From Cupriavidus necator (lineage in GTDB: Bacteria > Pseudomonadota > Gammaproteobacteria > Burkholderiales > Burkholderiaceae): a stretch of DNA of 64,000 nt. How positions within the stretch are numbered: position 1 is the first letter of the stretch; each line of letters starts with the position of its first letter. A program made the position numbers and the translations under genes. The notes under the pieces are model-generated. The model made no database searches, was not told where the DNA came from, and saw only the letters and a program-made list of their open reading frames with translations. The stretch spans positions 186,001 to 250,000 of the forward strand of contig NZ_SROX01000006.1 in NCBI RefSeq assembly GCF_013141915.1, in the 5' to 3' direction. This document shows, piece by piece, positions 1 through 7,979 of the stretch.

Positions 1-151
1 GGCGCATGACGTCGGGGCCGACCACCTCCCGCGCACGTCGCATGCGGACTTCGGCGCCAGCCTCGAGGGCCCCTTCGGCGACAGCCTTGGCCAGCATCTC
101 GGTGGCGCTGTTCCGTGAATAGAAGACGATCAGTACCCTGGGTTTACGCAT
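1..151 (-). CDS. WrbA-like flavodoxin / NAD(P)H:quinone oxidoreductase, N-terminal part (runs off left edge)
   Basis: Only the first 50 codons are in the window. The start reads MRKPRVLIVFYSRNSATEML, a flavodoxin-type first beta strand followed by a phosphate-binding loop (SRNSATEM) for FMN, then a helix ending in AEGALEAGAEV as in WrbA-like quinone reductases. GGAGAC lies 5 bases before the ATG. The gene begins 17 bases after the ring-cleaving dioxygenase and on the same strand, so the two are probably one operon. WrbA-type enzymes reduce quinones to hydroquinones by two electrons, which would suit a neighbour that opens dihydroxylated rings. The truncation prevents telling WrbA from other small flavodoxin-like reductases. 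Confidence 0.65.
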   Translation of the reverse strand, partial: MRKPRVLIVFYSRNSATEMLAKAVAEGALEAGAEVRMRRAREVVGPDVMR

Positions 152-168
152 GTCGGTCTCCGGCAATG

Positions 169-1119
169 TCATGCGGAAATGGGCTCGAGCCGGCCCAGCA
201 GTTCATCCTTGCGTTCCACCAGCCGCGGCGGGAGCTGGAACGCCTCGCCGAAATGGCCGGGCGCTTCATCGATGGCGAAACCGATGTCGGTGGTGGCCGC
301 CTCGAACATCACCCCGCCGGGCATCTTGAAGTACATCGAGCGGAAGTAGTTGCGGTGCACCGATTCGGAGGTATCGATGTAGCCCAGCGCGAACAGCTTT
401 TCCTTCAGGATCGCCTGCTGTTCGACGTTATCCACGGCGAAGGCCACATGGTGGATCGTCCCTTCGCCGTAGGTCGACGAGCCCTGGAGCCGGTCCGGCT
501 CATGCAGCAACTCGACAATCATGCCCGGGCCGCCGGTGTAGGTCTCGAAGCGGTAATAGGATCCGGCCTGTCCAACGTTGCGAAAGCCAATCACTTCGCT
601 CATGAAGCGGATCGATTCGGCGACATCGCGCAGCGACAGCGTGATGCTGTGCACGCCGCGGATGGCATGGGCCTCGGGGATATCGCTGGCGACGCAAGCC
701 GGACGCGCGTCGAGGTCCGTTTCGACGAGATCGAACTCGATGCCGCACGGATGCTGGAACCGCTGGCGGCGCTCGCCGAAGCGTTCGACGATCTCGCTGT
801 CATACGGCACCGCCATGGCATCGAAGCGGCTGCGCCAGAACGACAGCGAACCGGTGGGCACCGAGTAGTTGATGACTCTCACCTGGCCCGATCCCTGGCG
901 CGCCATGACGCCCCGCTGGCGAAACGGGAACGACGTCACCAGCGTACCCGGATCGCCATTCGCATTGCCGTAATACAGGTGGTAGATGGGATCCTCGCCG
1001 TCGAGCAGCACGGTCTTCTTCACGAGGCTCTGTCCGAGCAGCTTGACGTAGAAGTCGACATCTTCCTGTGCATGGCGCACGCCGACGGTCAGGTGATGAA
1101 ACCCCTTGAGCATGGTCAT
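169..1119 (-). CDS. VOC-family ring-cleaving dioxygenase
   Basis: This 316-residue protein has two glyoxalase/bleomycin-resistance (VOC) modules. Residues 1-135 begin MTMLKGFHHLTVGV, and residues 150-290 carry IHHVAFAV and GVMFEAATTD. The family's metal-binding triad is visible as a His in HH (8/9), a His in HH (223/224) and Glu273. Such enzymes (MhqO/LinE/PcpA-like) open hydroquinone or catechol rings with Fe(II) and O2. The start at 1119 was chosen because GGAGAGGAC lies just upstream and the VOC fold begins there; the open frame extends about 39 codons further with no family similarity. The downstream WrbA-like gene and the divergent LysR gene suggest a quinone or hydroquinone detoxification unit. 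The substrate is not deducible. Confidence 0.8.
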   Translation of the reverse strand: MTMLKGFHHLTVGVRHAQEDVDFYVKLLGQSLVKKTVLLDGEDPIYHLYYGNANGDPGTLVTSFPFRQRGVMARQGSGQVRVINYSVPTGSLSFWRSRFDAMAVPYDSEIVERFGERRQRFQHPCGIEFDLVETDLDARPACVASDIPEAHAIRGVHSITLSLRDVAESIRFMSEVIGFRNVGQAGSYYRFETYTGGPGMIVELLHEPDRLQGSSTYGEGTIHHVAFAVDNVEQQAILKEKLFALGYIDTSESVHRNYFRSMYFKMPGGVMFEAATTDIGFAIDEAPGHFGEAFQLPPRLVERKDELLGRLEPISA

Positions 1120-1434
1120 TGTCCTCTCCAGTTTGAAATTGGCATGTGGAAACGGCGTAGCGCCGCTCCTGCGCAACAGCTTATGACGACAGATTTCGCT
1201 TGGGCAGCCGCCAGGGTTGTACGCAGGGTTCGGCAAACTTGGACGATGGCATCACGCAAGACGGTGGGCGCCTGCCGGGCGGGAAATGCCGGGGCGGCAC
1301 GGGCGCGGACACGGCGGTGCGCCAAGGGCTTGCCCGGGTGGCGTCGGGCCGCGGCCATGGAGTATGATCCGCGACACCCACTCGCTTCCCGATCATCGCC
1401 GCCGCCATGGGATTGGCCGGTGAGTCGCCATGCC
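1120..1434. promoter_or_regulatory. Divergent intergenic region, dioxygenase operon / LysR gene
   Basis: These 315 bases separate the minus-strand dioxygenase from the plus-strand LysR gene and should hold both promoters and the LysR operator, as is usual for LysR regulators with divergent targets. I see no convincing -35/-10 pair and no unambiguous T-N11-A palindrome, so the boundaries are only those of the gap. Confidence 0.4.
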
Positions 1435-2346
1435 ATGCTCGACCTGAAGGACGTCTATTACTTCGTGCAGGTGGTGGACCGTGGCGGATTCACCGCGGCT
1501 GGGGACGCACTCCGGCTGCCGAAGTCAACGCTGAGTCACCGCGTGAAGGAACTGGAAGGCTCGCTGGGCGTGCGGCTGATCAACCGGACATCGCGCCATT
1601 TCGCGGTGACGGAGGTGGGTCACGAGTTCTACCAGTACGCCATGGCGCTGATGCGCAGCGCCGACCTTGCCGAGGAAGCCATGCGTCAGCGGCTGGCAGA
1701 GCCAAGCGGCGTCATCCGCGTGACCACGGCGACGGACATCGCCCAGTTCGCGCTGCGCCACGTCTTGCCGACCTTCCTCTCCGACCACCCCAAGGTAAGG
1801 ATTCAGGAAACTGCCACGGACAGGATCGTGGACATCGTCGGCGAGGGCTTCGACCTGGCGATCCGGGGCCATGTCGGCCAGCTGCAGGACTCCAACCTGG
1901 TCCAGCATCCGCTGGCCAGGACGCCGTGGTATTTGTTCGCGGGCCCCGACTATCTCGAGCGGACCTCGGTGCCGGCACAGCCCGAGGAGCTGGCGTCCCA
2001 CGCCATCATCGCCATGGCGGGCAAGGGCGCGTCGCAATGGCAACTGCTGGGACCAGACCAGCGCGTGGCGACGGTGCCGTTCGAACCTAGATTCCTCAGC
2101 AATAGCCTGATCTCGCTGAAAGAGGCGGCGTGCGCCAACGTTGGCGTCGCCGCGCTGCCGGTTTACGCGTGCCAGACGGAGCTGAAGGCCGGCTCGCTCA
2201 GGCAGGTCTTGCCGGGCTGGATTGCGGCGGACGCCCGTATCACTGCCCTCATCCCCTATCGCACGGGCTTGCTTCCCGCGGTCCGCACGCTGGTGGACTA
2301 TCTCGCCGTGGTGCTGCCGCGGGTGACGGCTTTCGACCACCACTGA
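1435..2346 (+). CDS. LysR-family transcriptional regulator
   Basis: A 303-residue LysR regulator. The winged helix-turn-helix is at residues 1-60 (MLDLKDVYYFVQVVDRGGFT, then LRLPKSTLSHRVKELEGSLG and LINRTSR). A LysR substrate-binding domain follows from about residue 90 to 290. The open frame extends upstream to base 115 but that part is only the antisense shadow of the dioxygenase. The ATG at 1435 fits the family's N-terminus; a GTG at 1420 is a possible alternative. Divergent placement makes the dioxygenase/WrbA-like operon its likely target, and the inducer may be a quinone or phenol (inference). Confidence 0.85.
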   Translation: MLDLKDVYYFVQVVDRGGFTAAGDALRLPKSTLSHRVKELEGSLGVRLINRTSRHFAVTEVGHEFYQYAMALMRSADLAEEAMRQRLAEPSGVIRVTTATDIAQFALRHVLPTFLSDHPKVRIQETATDRIVDIVGEGFDLAIRGHVGQLQDSNLVQHPLARTPWYLFAGPDYLERTSVPAQPEELASHAIIAMAGKGASQWQLLGPDQRVATVPFEPRFLSNSLISLKEAACANVGVAALPVYACQTELKAGSLRQVLPGWIAADARITALIPYRTGLLPAVRTLVDYLAVVLPRVTAFDHH

Positions 2347-2505
2347 GGCTGTCGGCACGCCGGGCCAAGTGCGCGTCGCCATCGCGGGAAACGTGCAACC
2401 AGGTTCGCCACGCGTTAGGCGCATTACCCATATCAAGTACGTTACACACCGCTCATACACGTCAGCCCTTACAAACAGGACCGACATCAACTGAAGGACA
2501 AAGCG

Positions 2506-2847
2506 ATGACGAAGTACCTGATCTCCTTTCCGGGAAGCGCGATGGAAGTCCCCGCCGAGGACTTTGCCGCGGTGGGCGAAGCGGCACACGCGGTCATACG
2601 CGAGGCTAAGGCCGCGGGCGTGTACGTGTTCGGTGGTGGTATCAACGAGCATGTCGCACCCGTCATGGTCGCCTCGGACGGCACGGTCACCAACCAAACC
2701 TATCCCCAGACAAAGGAGTTCGACGGCGGCTTCTGTGTCCTGGAGCTCCCGTCGCGCGATGCCGCCATCCTGTGGGCTGCCAGGATCGCCAAAGCCTGCC
2801 GCTGTTCGCAGGAACTCCGCGAGTTTGGGTATGACCCCGAGAGCTGA
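2506..2847 (+). CDS. YCII-related domain protein
   Basis: A 113-residue protein of the YCII/DGPF type, a small ferredoxin-like fold often coupled to ECF sigma factors or oxidative-stress genes but with no fixed biochemical role. It begins MTKYLISFPGSAME, has a central VYVFGGGINEHVAPVMV stretch and an EFDGGFCVLELPSRDAA strand-helix unit typical of the family. AAGGAC lies 9 bases before the ATG. It is flanked by 159 and 219 bases, so it is probably transcribed alone. Function unknown. Confidence 0.7.
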   Translation: MTKYLISFPGSAMEVPAEDFAAVGEAAHAVIREAKAAGVYVFGGGINEHVAPVMVASDGTVTNQTYPQTKEFDGGFCVLELPSRDAAILWAARIAKACRCSQELREFGYDPES

Positions 2848-3066
2848 CGCCCAGCCCATGTTTTACAATCTCGCCGGCTGCGCAACCCTCTGCGGTACCC
2901 GCAGCACTCGCGGCCGGCAGGCCACCATTGGCAAGGCCGGCGACGCAGCATTGGACGGGTGGACGGTACGAATCCTGCTTGGGCGGGACCAACGACATCA
3001 CGGAGCATCACCGAATGATAAATTCGCTGCATGAGCGGAAGCCTTGCCGCACGCGGAGGTCCTGAC

Positions 3067-4011
3067 ATGGCCGGCTCAAGCTTGCTGGTATTGATCGACG
3101 ACATCGCCACCATCCTGGACGATGTCGCCATGATGAGCAAAATGGCGGCCAAGAAGACCGCGGGCGTGCTCGGCGATGACCTGGCGTTGAATGCGCAGCA
3201 GGTCAGCGGCGTCAGGGCGGAGCGCGAGCTGCCGGTGGTATGGGCGGTCGCGCTGGGGTCGATGCGCAACAAGGTGATCCTGGTGCCGGCGGCGCTGGCG
3301 ATCAGCGCCTGGGCACCCTGGGCCGTGGTGCCGTTGCTGATGGTGGGGGGCGCGTTCCTTTGCTACGAAGGCTTTGAAAAACTGGCCCATCGGTTCCTGC
3401 ATAGCAAGGCCGAGGACGCCGCCCATCACGCCCGTGAAATCCAGGCCATGTCGGACCCCGTCGTCGACGTGGTGGCTTTCGAGAAAGAGAAGATCAAGGG
3501 CGCGGTCCGCACGGACTTCATCCTTTCGGCGGAAATCATCGTGATCTCGCTGGGCACCGTCGCCAACGCGCCCTTCGGCCAGCGGCTCGCGGTCCTGTGC
3601 GCGATCGCGGTCATCATGACGGTCGGCGTCTATGGCCTGGTGGCTGGCATCGTAAAGCTCGACGACGCCGGGCTGTATCTCAGCCAGCGGTCGTCCGCCG
3701 GGCTCAGCTGGCTGGGCCGGGGCTTGCTTCGGCTGGCACCGTTGCTGATGAAGACCCTGTCGGTGGTCGGCACGGCAGCGATGTTCCTGGTGGGCGGCGG
3801 CATCCTGATGCACGGCATCCCGGCCTTGCACCACTTGACCGAAGCCGCGGCACTGGCTGTGGCAGCGGTGCCGGCCATCGGCGGCGTGCTGGCGGTGCTG
3901 GCCCCGGTGCTGATGGATGGCCTGGCCGGCATCGTCGCCGGCGCGCTGGTGCTGGCCGCGGTCAGCGTGGTAAAGGCCGGCATGCGAGCGTTGCGCCCTT
4001 CGGCACGCTAG
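3067..4011 (+). CDS. DUF808 (YedI-like) inner-membrane protein
   Basis: A 314-residue membrane protein of the DUF808/YedI family, whose function is unknown. The N-terminus ([20 protein letters not shown], then [20 protein letters not shown]) is the family hallmark, followed by hydrophobic segments near residues 75-110, 155-215 and 240-310. The start at 3067 is preceded by GGAGGT at 3055-3060; an ATG at 3031 in the same frame lacks that signal. It stands alone, ending 360 bases before the permease gene. Confidence 0.8.
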   Translation: MAGSSLLVLIDDIATILDDVAMMSKMAAKKTAGVLGDDLALNAQQVSGVRAERELPVVWAVALGSMRNKVILVPAALAISAWAPWAVVPLLMVGGAFLCYEGFEKLAHRFLHSKAEDAAHHAREIQAMSDPVVDVVAFEKEKIKGAVRTDFILSAEIIVISLGTVANAPFGQRLAVLCAIAVIMTVGVYGLVAGIVKLDDAGLYLSQRSSAGLSWLGRGLLRLAPLLMKTLSVVGTAAMFLVGGGILMHGIPALHHLTEAAALAVAAVPAIGGVLAVLAPVLMDGLAGIVAGALVLAAVSVVKAGMRALRPSAR

Positions 4012-4013
4012 AC

Positions 4014-4047
4014 GCGGCAAGGGGGCTCCCCAGCGGGGAATTGCCGC
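4014..4047 (+). terminator. Stem-loop directly after the DUF808 gene
   Basis: GCGGCAA (4014-4020) pairs with TTGCCGC (4041-4047), and an inner CCCC/GGGG pair extends the stem. It starts 3 bases after the stop codon. There is no T tract, so it may only pause or stabilise the transcript. Confidence 0.35.
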
Positions 4048-4123
4048 CCCCCACGCATCGCCGCGCACATCGGGCAGGAGATTGCGCGCCACGTAGACCT
4101 GCGCGCGCAACCAGCATTTTTTT

Positions 4124-4145
4124 CTGAATTCCCTATCGAATTCAG
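4124..4145. promoter_or_regulatory. Perfect palindrome upstream of the amino acid permease
   Basis: CTGAATTC (4124-4131) and GAATTCAG (4138-4145) form a perfect 8-base inverted repeat around CCTATC, inside an AT-richer part of the 360-base gap before the permease. A dyad of this size suits a dimeric regulator such as an Lrp/AsnC- or GntR-type protein; no regulator gene is adjacent. The rest of the 4012-4371 gap shows nothing else I can name. Confidence 0.45.
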
Positions 4146-4371
4146 CAACAAATGTCCCTCCGATCTGATTAACCTGCCCGCTATTTTCCGTTTGCAGCGC
4201 CCAACCGGTGGGCGACCGATCGCGACGCCTCTCAGCGGCGCCTTTGCGGCTTGCTGGCCGCGACCCGCAATCCGGCCCACCCACGGCCCCATGCAAACGT
4301 GAAAATCCGCTGCCCGCGCCAGCCCCACAAGGTCCGGCGCGGCCATTCAGATGATACGGAGACAACGACAC

Positions 4372-5751
4372 ATGAGTGCAAGCGCAGAACATCTGCAACG
4401 CGGCCTGGGCGAACGCCATATCCGGCTGATGGCGCTGGGATCGGCCATTGGCGTGGGCCTGTTCCTGGGCGCCGGCAATGCCATCAAGATGGCCGGCCCC
4501 GCGATCATGCTGGCCTACCTGATCGGCGGGGCGATGATCTTCCTGATCATGCGCGCGCTGGGCGAGATGGCCGTGCACAACCCCGTGGCGGGCTCGTTCT
4601 GCCGCTACGCGCAGGACCACATGGGCCCGCTGGCGGGCTACCTGACCGGCTGGAACTACTGGTTCCTGTGGCTGGTGACCTGCGTCGCCGAGATTACGGC
4701 CGTGGCGATCTACATGGGCATGTGGTTCCCCGACGTGCCGCGGTGGATCTGGGCGCTGGCCGCGCTGGCCGCGATGGGCTCGGTCAACCTGATGGCCGTC
4801 AAGGCCTATGGCGAGTTCGAGTTCTGGTTCGCCATGATCAAGATCGTCACCATCGTGCTGATGCTGATCGGCGGCGGCGCGATGATCGTGTTCGGCTTCG
4901 GCAACGGCGGCGTGGCCACCGGCATCTCGAACCTGTGGGCGCATGGCGGCTTTATGCCCAACGGCGCCTCGGGCGTGCTGATGTCGCTGCAGATGGTGAT
5001 GTTCGCTTACCTCGGCGTCGAGATGATCGGCCTGACCGCCGGCGAGGCGCGCAATCCGAAGAAGTCGATTCCGGACGCGATCAACTCGGTGTTCTGGCGC
5101 ATCCTGATTTTCTACGTCGGCGCGCTGTTCGTAATCCTTGCGCTGTACCCGTGGAACGAGATTGGCGCGCAGGGCAGCCCGTTCGTGCTGACCTTCGAGC
5201 GCCTGGGTATCAAGACCGCCGCCGGCATCATCAATTTCGTGGTGCTGACGGCGGCGCTGTCGTCGTGCAACGGCGGCATCTTCAGCACCGGGCGCATGCT
5301 GTACAACCTGGCGCAGCAGGGCCAGGCGCCGGCGGCTTTCGCCAGGGTCGACCGCAACGGCGTGCCGCGCCGCGCGCTGCTGGTGTCGATCGCCGCGCTG
5401 CTGGCCGGCGTGCTGCTCAACTACCTGGTGCCGGAAAAGGTGTTCGTCTGGGTGACTGCGATCTCCACCTTCGGCGCGGTCTGGACCTGGGCCATCATCC
5501 TGGTTACCCAGATCCAGTTCCGCCGCGGGCTGGCGCCGACGGCGCGCAAGGCGCTGGCGTTCCGCATGCCGTTCTGGCCGTATGGCTCGTATATCGCGCT
5601 GGCCTTCCTGGCTCTGGTGGTGGCGCTGATGGCCTGGTTCCCCGATACCCGCGTGGCGCTGTACGTGGGTCCGGGCTGGCTGGTGCTGCTGACGGTGTGC
5701 TACTACGCGCTCGACATGCGTTCGCGCGGGCCGGTCAGCTACCGCGCCTGA
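4372..5751 (+). CDS. APC-superfamily amino acid permease
   Basis: A 459-residue transporter of the amino acid-polyamine-cation superfamily, closest in feel to the AAT family (AroP/ProY/LysP-like). The conserved start GLGERHIRLMALGSAIGVGL carries the unwound-helix glycine motif of TM1 (GSAIGVGLFLG), and ALGEMAVHNPVAGSF is the TM3 family signature. About twelve hydrophobic segments are visible. The start at 4372 follows ACGGAGAC; an upstream ATG at 4351 lacks spacing to a ribosome site. Substrate cannot be read from sequence. It is probably monocistronic and controlled through the palindrome at 4124-4145. Confidence 0.85.
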   Translation: MSASAEHLQRGLGERHIRLMALGSAIGVGLFLGAGNAIKMAGPAIMLAYLIGGAMIFLIMRALGEMAVHNPVAGSFCRYAQDHMGPLAGYLTGWNYWFLWLVTCVAEITAVAIYMGMWFPDVPRWIWALAALAAMGSVNLMAVKAYGEFEFWFAMIKIVTIVLMLIGGGAMIVFGFGNGGVATGISNLWAHGGFMPNGASGVLMSLQMVMFAYLGVEMIGLTAGEARNPKKSIPDAINSVFWRILIFYVGALFVILALYPWNEIGAQGSPFVLTFERLGIKTAAGIINFVVLTAALSSCNGGIFSTGRMLYNLAQQGQAPAAFARVDRNGVPRRALLVSIAALLAGVLLNYLVPEKVFVWVTAISTFGAVWTWAIILVTQIQFRRGLAPTARKALAFRMPFWPYGSYIALAFLALVVALMAWFPDTRVALYVGPGWLVLLTVCYYALDMRSRGPVSYRA

Positions 5752-5804
5752 GCCAGCGGCGCCAAGGCGCGCCGACGCGGCGTGCGCCGCGCCGCGCGCC
5801 TCGC

Positions 5805-5810
5805 TACAAT
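5805..5810 (+). promoter_or_regulatory. Candidate -10 box (TACAAT) for the diiron protein/hpnB operon
   Basis: TACAAT in the context GCTACAATGG lies 33 bases before the start of the ferritin-like gene. No good -35 box is seen in the GC-rich sequence upstream. Confidence 0.35.
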
Positions 5811-5842
5811 GGCTCCCGGGCAATCCATCGCCAGGGGGCAGA

Positions 5843-6811
5843 ATGTCCGAGACATCCGATCGCGCCGAGCCGGTTGCGCCGCCATTGCGCGGCAGCGCTG
5901 CCCTGGGCCGGGCCTCCACCCCGCCCGGCGGCACCGTCGAACAGGCCGATCACGCCATGCGTCACTGGACCGACCCCAGCCCGGGACCGGTGCGCATCGG
6001 CTCTGCGCGGCACCTGCAGCTGTTCTGCAACATGCTGCTGCAAACCCACAACCCCTACAAGCCCGCCGTGATCGACTGGCCGGCGCTGGCGCCGGAGGCG
6101 CTGCATCGCGTCACCTCGCTGCCGATCTGGGATATCGCCGTGCAGACCGAGGGGCGCGCCTCGATCCGCGTCCAGACCTTTGCCGACACCGTCAGCGAGC
6201 CGCTGCTGCGCCGCGCGCTGGAAATGGACGGCGCCGAAGAGGCGCGCCACAAGGTGGTGCTGTCCAAGCTGGTCGAGGCCTACGGCATCGCGCTGGCGCC
6301 CGAGCCGGACTACCCGCCGCCGCGCGATCCCGAATGGGGCTGGCTGGTCACGGGCTACAGCGAGTGCATCGACAGCTTCTTCGCCTTCGGTCTCTTTGCC
6401 GCGGCCAGGCGCTCCGGCTTCTTCCCCGCCGAGCTAGTCGAGACCTTCGAGCCGGTGATCCAGGAAGAAGGCCGGCACATCCTGTTCTTCGTCAACTGGG
6501 CCGCGTGGTACCGGCGCAACCTGCCGTGGTGGCGCCGCCCGCGGTTTGCGCTGAAGGTAGCGCGGGTATGGGCCTTCCTGGTCTGGGAACGGATCGGCAT
6601 CGCGCGCGGCATCGACGCCGACGGCGTGGCGCAGGATGCCAACTTCACCCTGAACGGCTCCGCCGCGCTGGGCGAGGCGCTGACGCCGGGCGCGATGATC
6701 GGGCTGTGCCTGGCCGAGAATGACCGGCGCATGGCAGGCTACGACGCGCGCCTGCTGCGCCCCGTTACCGTGCCGCGGCTGGCCCGGCTGGCGCGGCGCT
6801 TCGTGAAATAG
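5843..6811 (+). CDS. Ferritin-like diiron protein, first gene of the hopanoid locus
   Basis: A 322-residue soluble protein. Two carboxylate-histidine pairs typical of the ferritin-like diiron fold are visible: EMDGAEEARHK near residues 131-141 and EPVIQEEGRH near 203-212, with a further Glu in YSECIDSFF near 173. The first 55 residues are Ala/Pro-rich and probably disordered. The C-terminal part contains a Trp-rich segment (FVNWAAWYRRNLPWWRRP) that may touch the membrane. GGGGGC precedes the ATG at 5843. hpnB follows 9 bases later, so the two genes are almost certainly co-transcribed. Diiron proteins of this fold include oxygenases, desaturases and iron stores; the reaction here is unknown, and a role in hopanoid tailoring is inference from position only. 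Confidence 0.75.
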   Translation: MSETSDRAEPVAPPLRGSAALGRASTPPGGTVEQADHAMRHWTDPSPGPVRIGSARHLQLFCNMLLQTHNPYKPAVIDWPALAPEALHRVTSLPIWDIAVQTEGRASIRVQTFADTVSEPLLRRALEMDGAEEARHKVVLSKLVEAYGIALAPEPDYPPPRDPEWGWLVTGYSECIDSFFAFGLFAAARRSGFFPAELVETFEPVIQEEGRHILFFVNWAAWYRRNLPWWRRPRFALKVARVWAFLVWERIGIARGIDADGVAQDANFTLNGSAALGEALTPGAMIGLCLAENDRRMAGYDARLLRPVTVPRLARLARRFVK

Positions 6812-6820
6812 GGGCATTCC

Positions 6821-7963
6821 ATGCACATCGCCATGGCGCTGTCGCTGCTGTCGCTCGCAATCTGGGCCGTGCTGCTGTTCGGGCGCGCCGGCTTCTGGCG
6901 CGTGCGCAAGCCGCCGGCGGCACCGGCTCCGGCGCACTGGCCCGAGGTGGTCGCCATCATCCCCGCGCGCGACGAGGCCGAGGTCATCGGCAGCGCGGTC
7001 GCGGCGGTGCTGGGCCAGCGCTACCCCGGCCCGCTCGCGCTGGTGGTCGTGGACGACCACAGCGCGGACGGCACCGCCGATATCGCCCGCGCCGCCGCGG
7101 CCACCACCGCCCGCCCGCGCGCGCTCACCGTCATCGGCGCGCGCGAACTGCCGTCCGGCTGGAGCGGCAAGGTCTGGGCCCAGTCCGAAGGCCTGGCCGC
7201 CGCCGATCGCATCGCACCGCGGGCGCGCTATGTCTGGCTGACCGATGCCGATATCCGGCACGGGCCCGGCGTGCTGGCCGCGCTGGTCGCGCGCGCCGAG
7301 GCGGAACGGCGCGACCTGGTCTCGCTGATGGTGCGGCTGCGCTGCGAATCGGCGTGGGAACGGCTGGTCGTGCCCGCCTTTGTCTTTTTCTTCGCCAAGC
7401 TCTACCCGTTCGCCCGCGTGCGCGATGCCCGCAGCCGCGTTGCCGCCGCGGCCGGGGGCTGCATGCTGGCAAGCCGCGCGGCGCTGGCACGCATCGGCGG
7501 CTTTGCCGCGATCCGGGGCGAGCTGATCGACGACTGCAGCCTGGCCGCGCGCATCAAGCCCGGCGGCGCGATCCGGCTGGATCTGGCCGAAGACAGCGTG
7601 TCGCTGCGGCCCTATGACAGCTGGCGCAGCCTGTGGGACATGATCGCGCGCAGCGCCTACACGCAGCTGCGCTATTCGCCGCTGTGGCTGGCGGGCGCGG
7701 TCGCCGGCATGGTGCTGACCTATCTGGTGCCGCCGGTGCTGGCGCTCGGCTGGCAGCTGTGGCCGGCATGGCTGGCGTGGGCCGCGATGGCGCTGGCCTA
7801 CCTGCCGATGCTGCGCGAGTACCGGCAGCCCTGGTGGCTGGCGCCGTTGCTGCCGGTGACGGCGCTGTTCTACCTGGGCGCAACCCTCGACTCGGCGCGG
7901 CGCTACCGGCTGCGGCGCGGCGGGCAGTGGAAGGGCCGCACCCAGGCGCCGGCGCGCTCCTGA
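6821..7963 (+). CDS. hpnB: Hopanoid-associated family 2 glycosyltransferase HpnB
   Basis: A 380-residue membrane glycosyltransferase. An N-terminal transmembrane helix (residues 4-22) precedes a GT2 catalytic domain with VVAIIPARDEAEVIGSAV, the nucleotide-sugar strand VVVDDHSADGT and the DXD-like LTDADIRHGPG. Three further hydrophobic segments lie after residue 280. Length and order match HpnB proteins found in hopanoid clusters. AGGGG sits 7 bases before the ATG. It follows the diiron gene by 9 bases and converges with hpnA, whose stop lies 16 bases downstream on the other strand. The exact sugar or acceptor for HpnB is not established. Confidence 0.85.
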   Translation: MHIAMALSLLSLAIWAVLLFGRAGFWRVRKPPAAPAPAHWPEVVAIIPARDEAEVIGSAVAAVLGQRYPGPLALVVVDDHSADGTADIARAAAATTARPRALTVIGARELPSGWSGKVWAQSEGLAAADRIAPRARYVWLTDADIRHGPGVLAALVARAEAERRDLVSLMVRLRCESAWERLVVPAFVFFFAKLYPFARVRDARSRVAAAAGGCMLASRAALARIGGFAAIRGELIDDCSLAARIKPGGAIRLDLAEDSVSLRPYDSWRSLWDMIARSAYTQLRYSPLWLAGAVAGMVLTYLVPPVLALGWQLWPAWLAWAAMALAYLPMLREYRQPWWLAPLLPVTALFYLGATLDSARRYRLRRGGQWKGRTQAPARS

Positions 7964-7979
7964 GCGCGCGGCCGCCGGA

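Noticed and set aside
115..1434. N-terminal extension of the LysR reading frame to give a 743-residue protein
   Set aside because: The added part is antisense to the VOC dioxygenase; the LysR fold starts at 1435.
3076..5934. Very long minus-strand open frame (952 codons) opposite the DUF808 and permease genes
   Set aside because: It is Arg/His/Gln-rich, has no domain-like pattern and covers two convincing plus-strand genes; it is a shadow of high-GC codon use.
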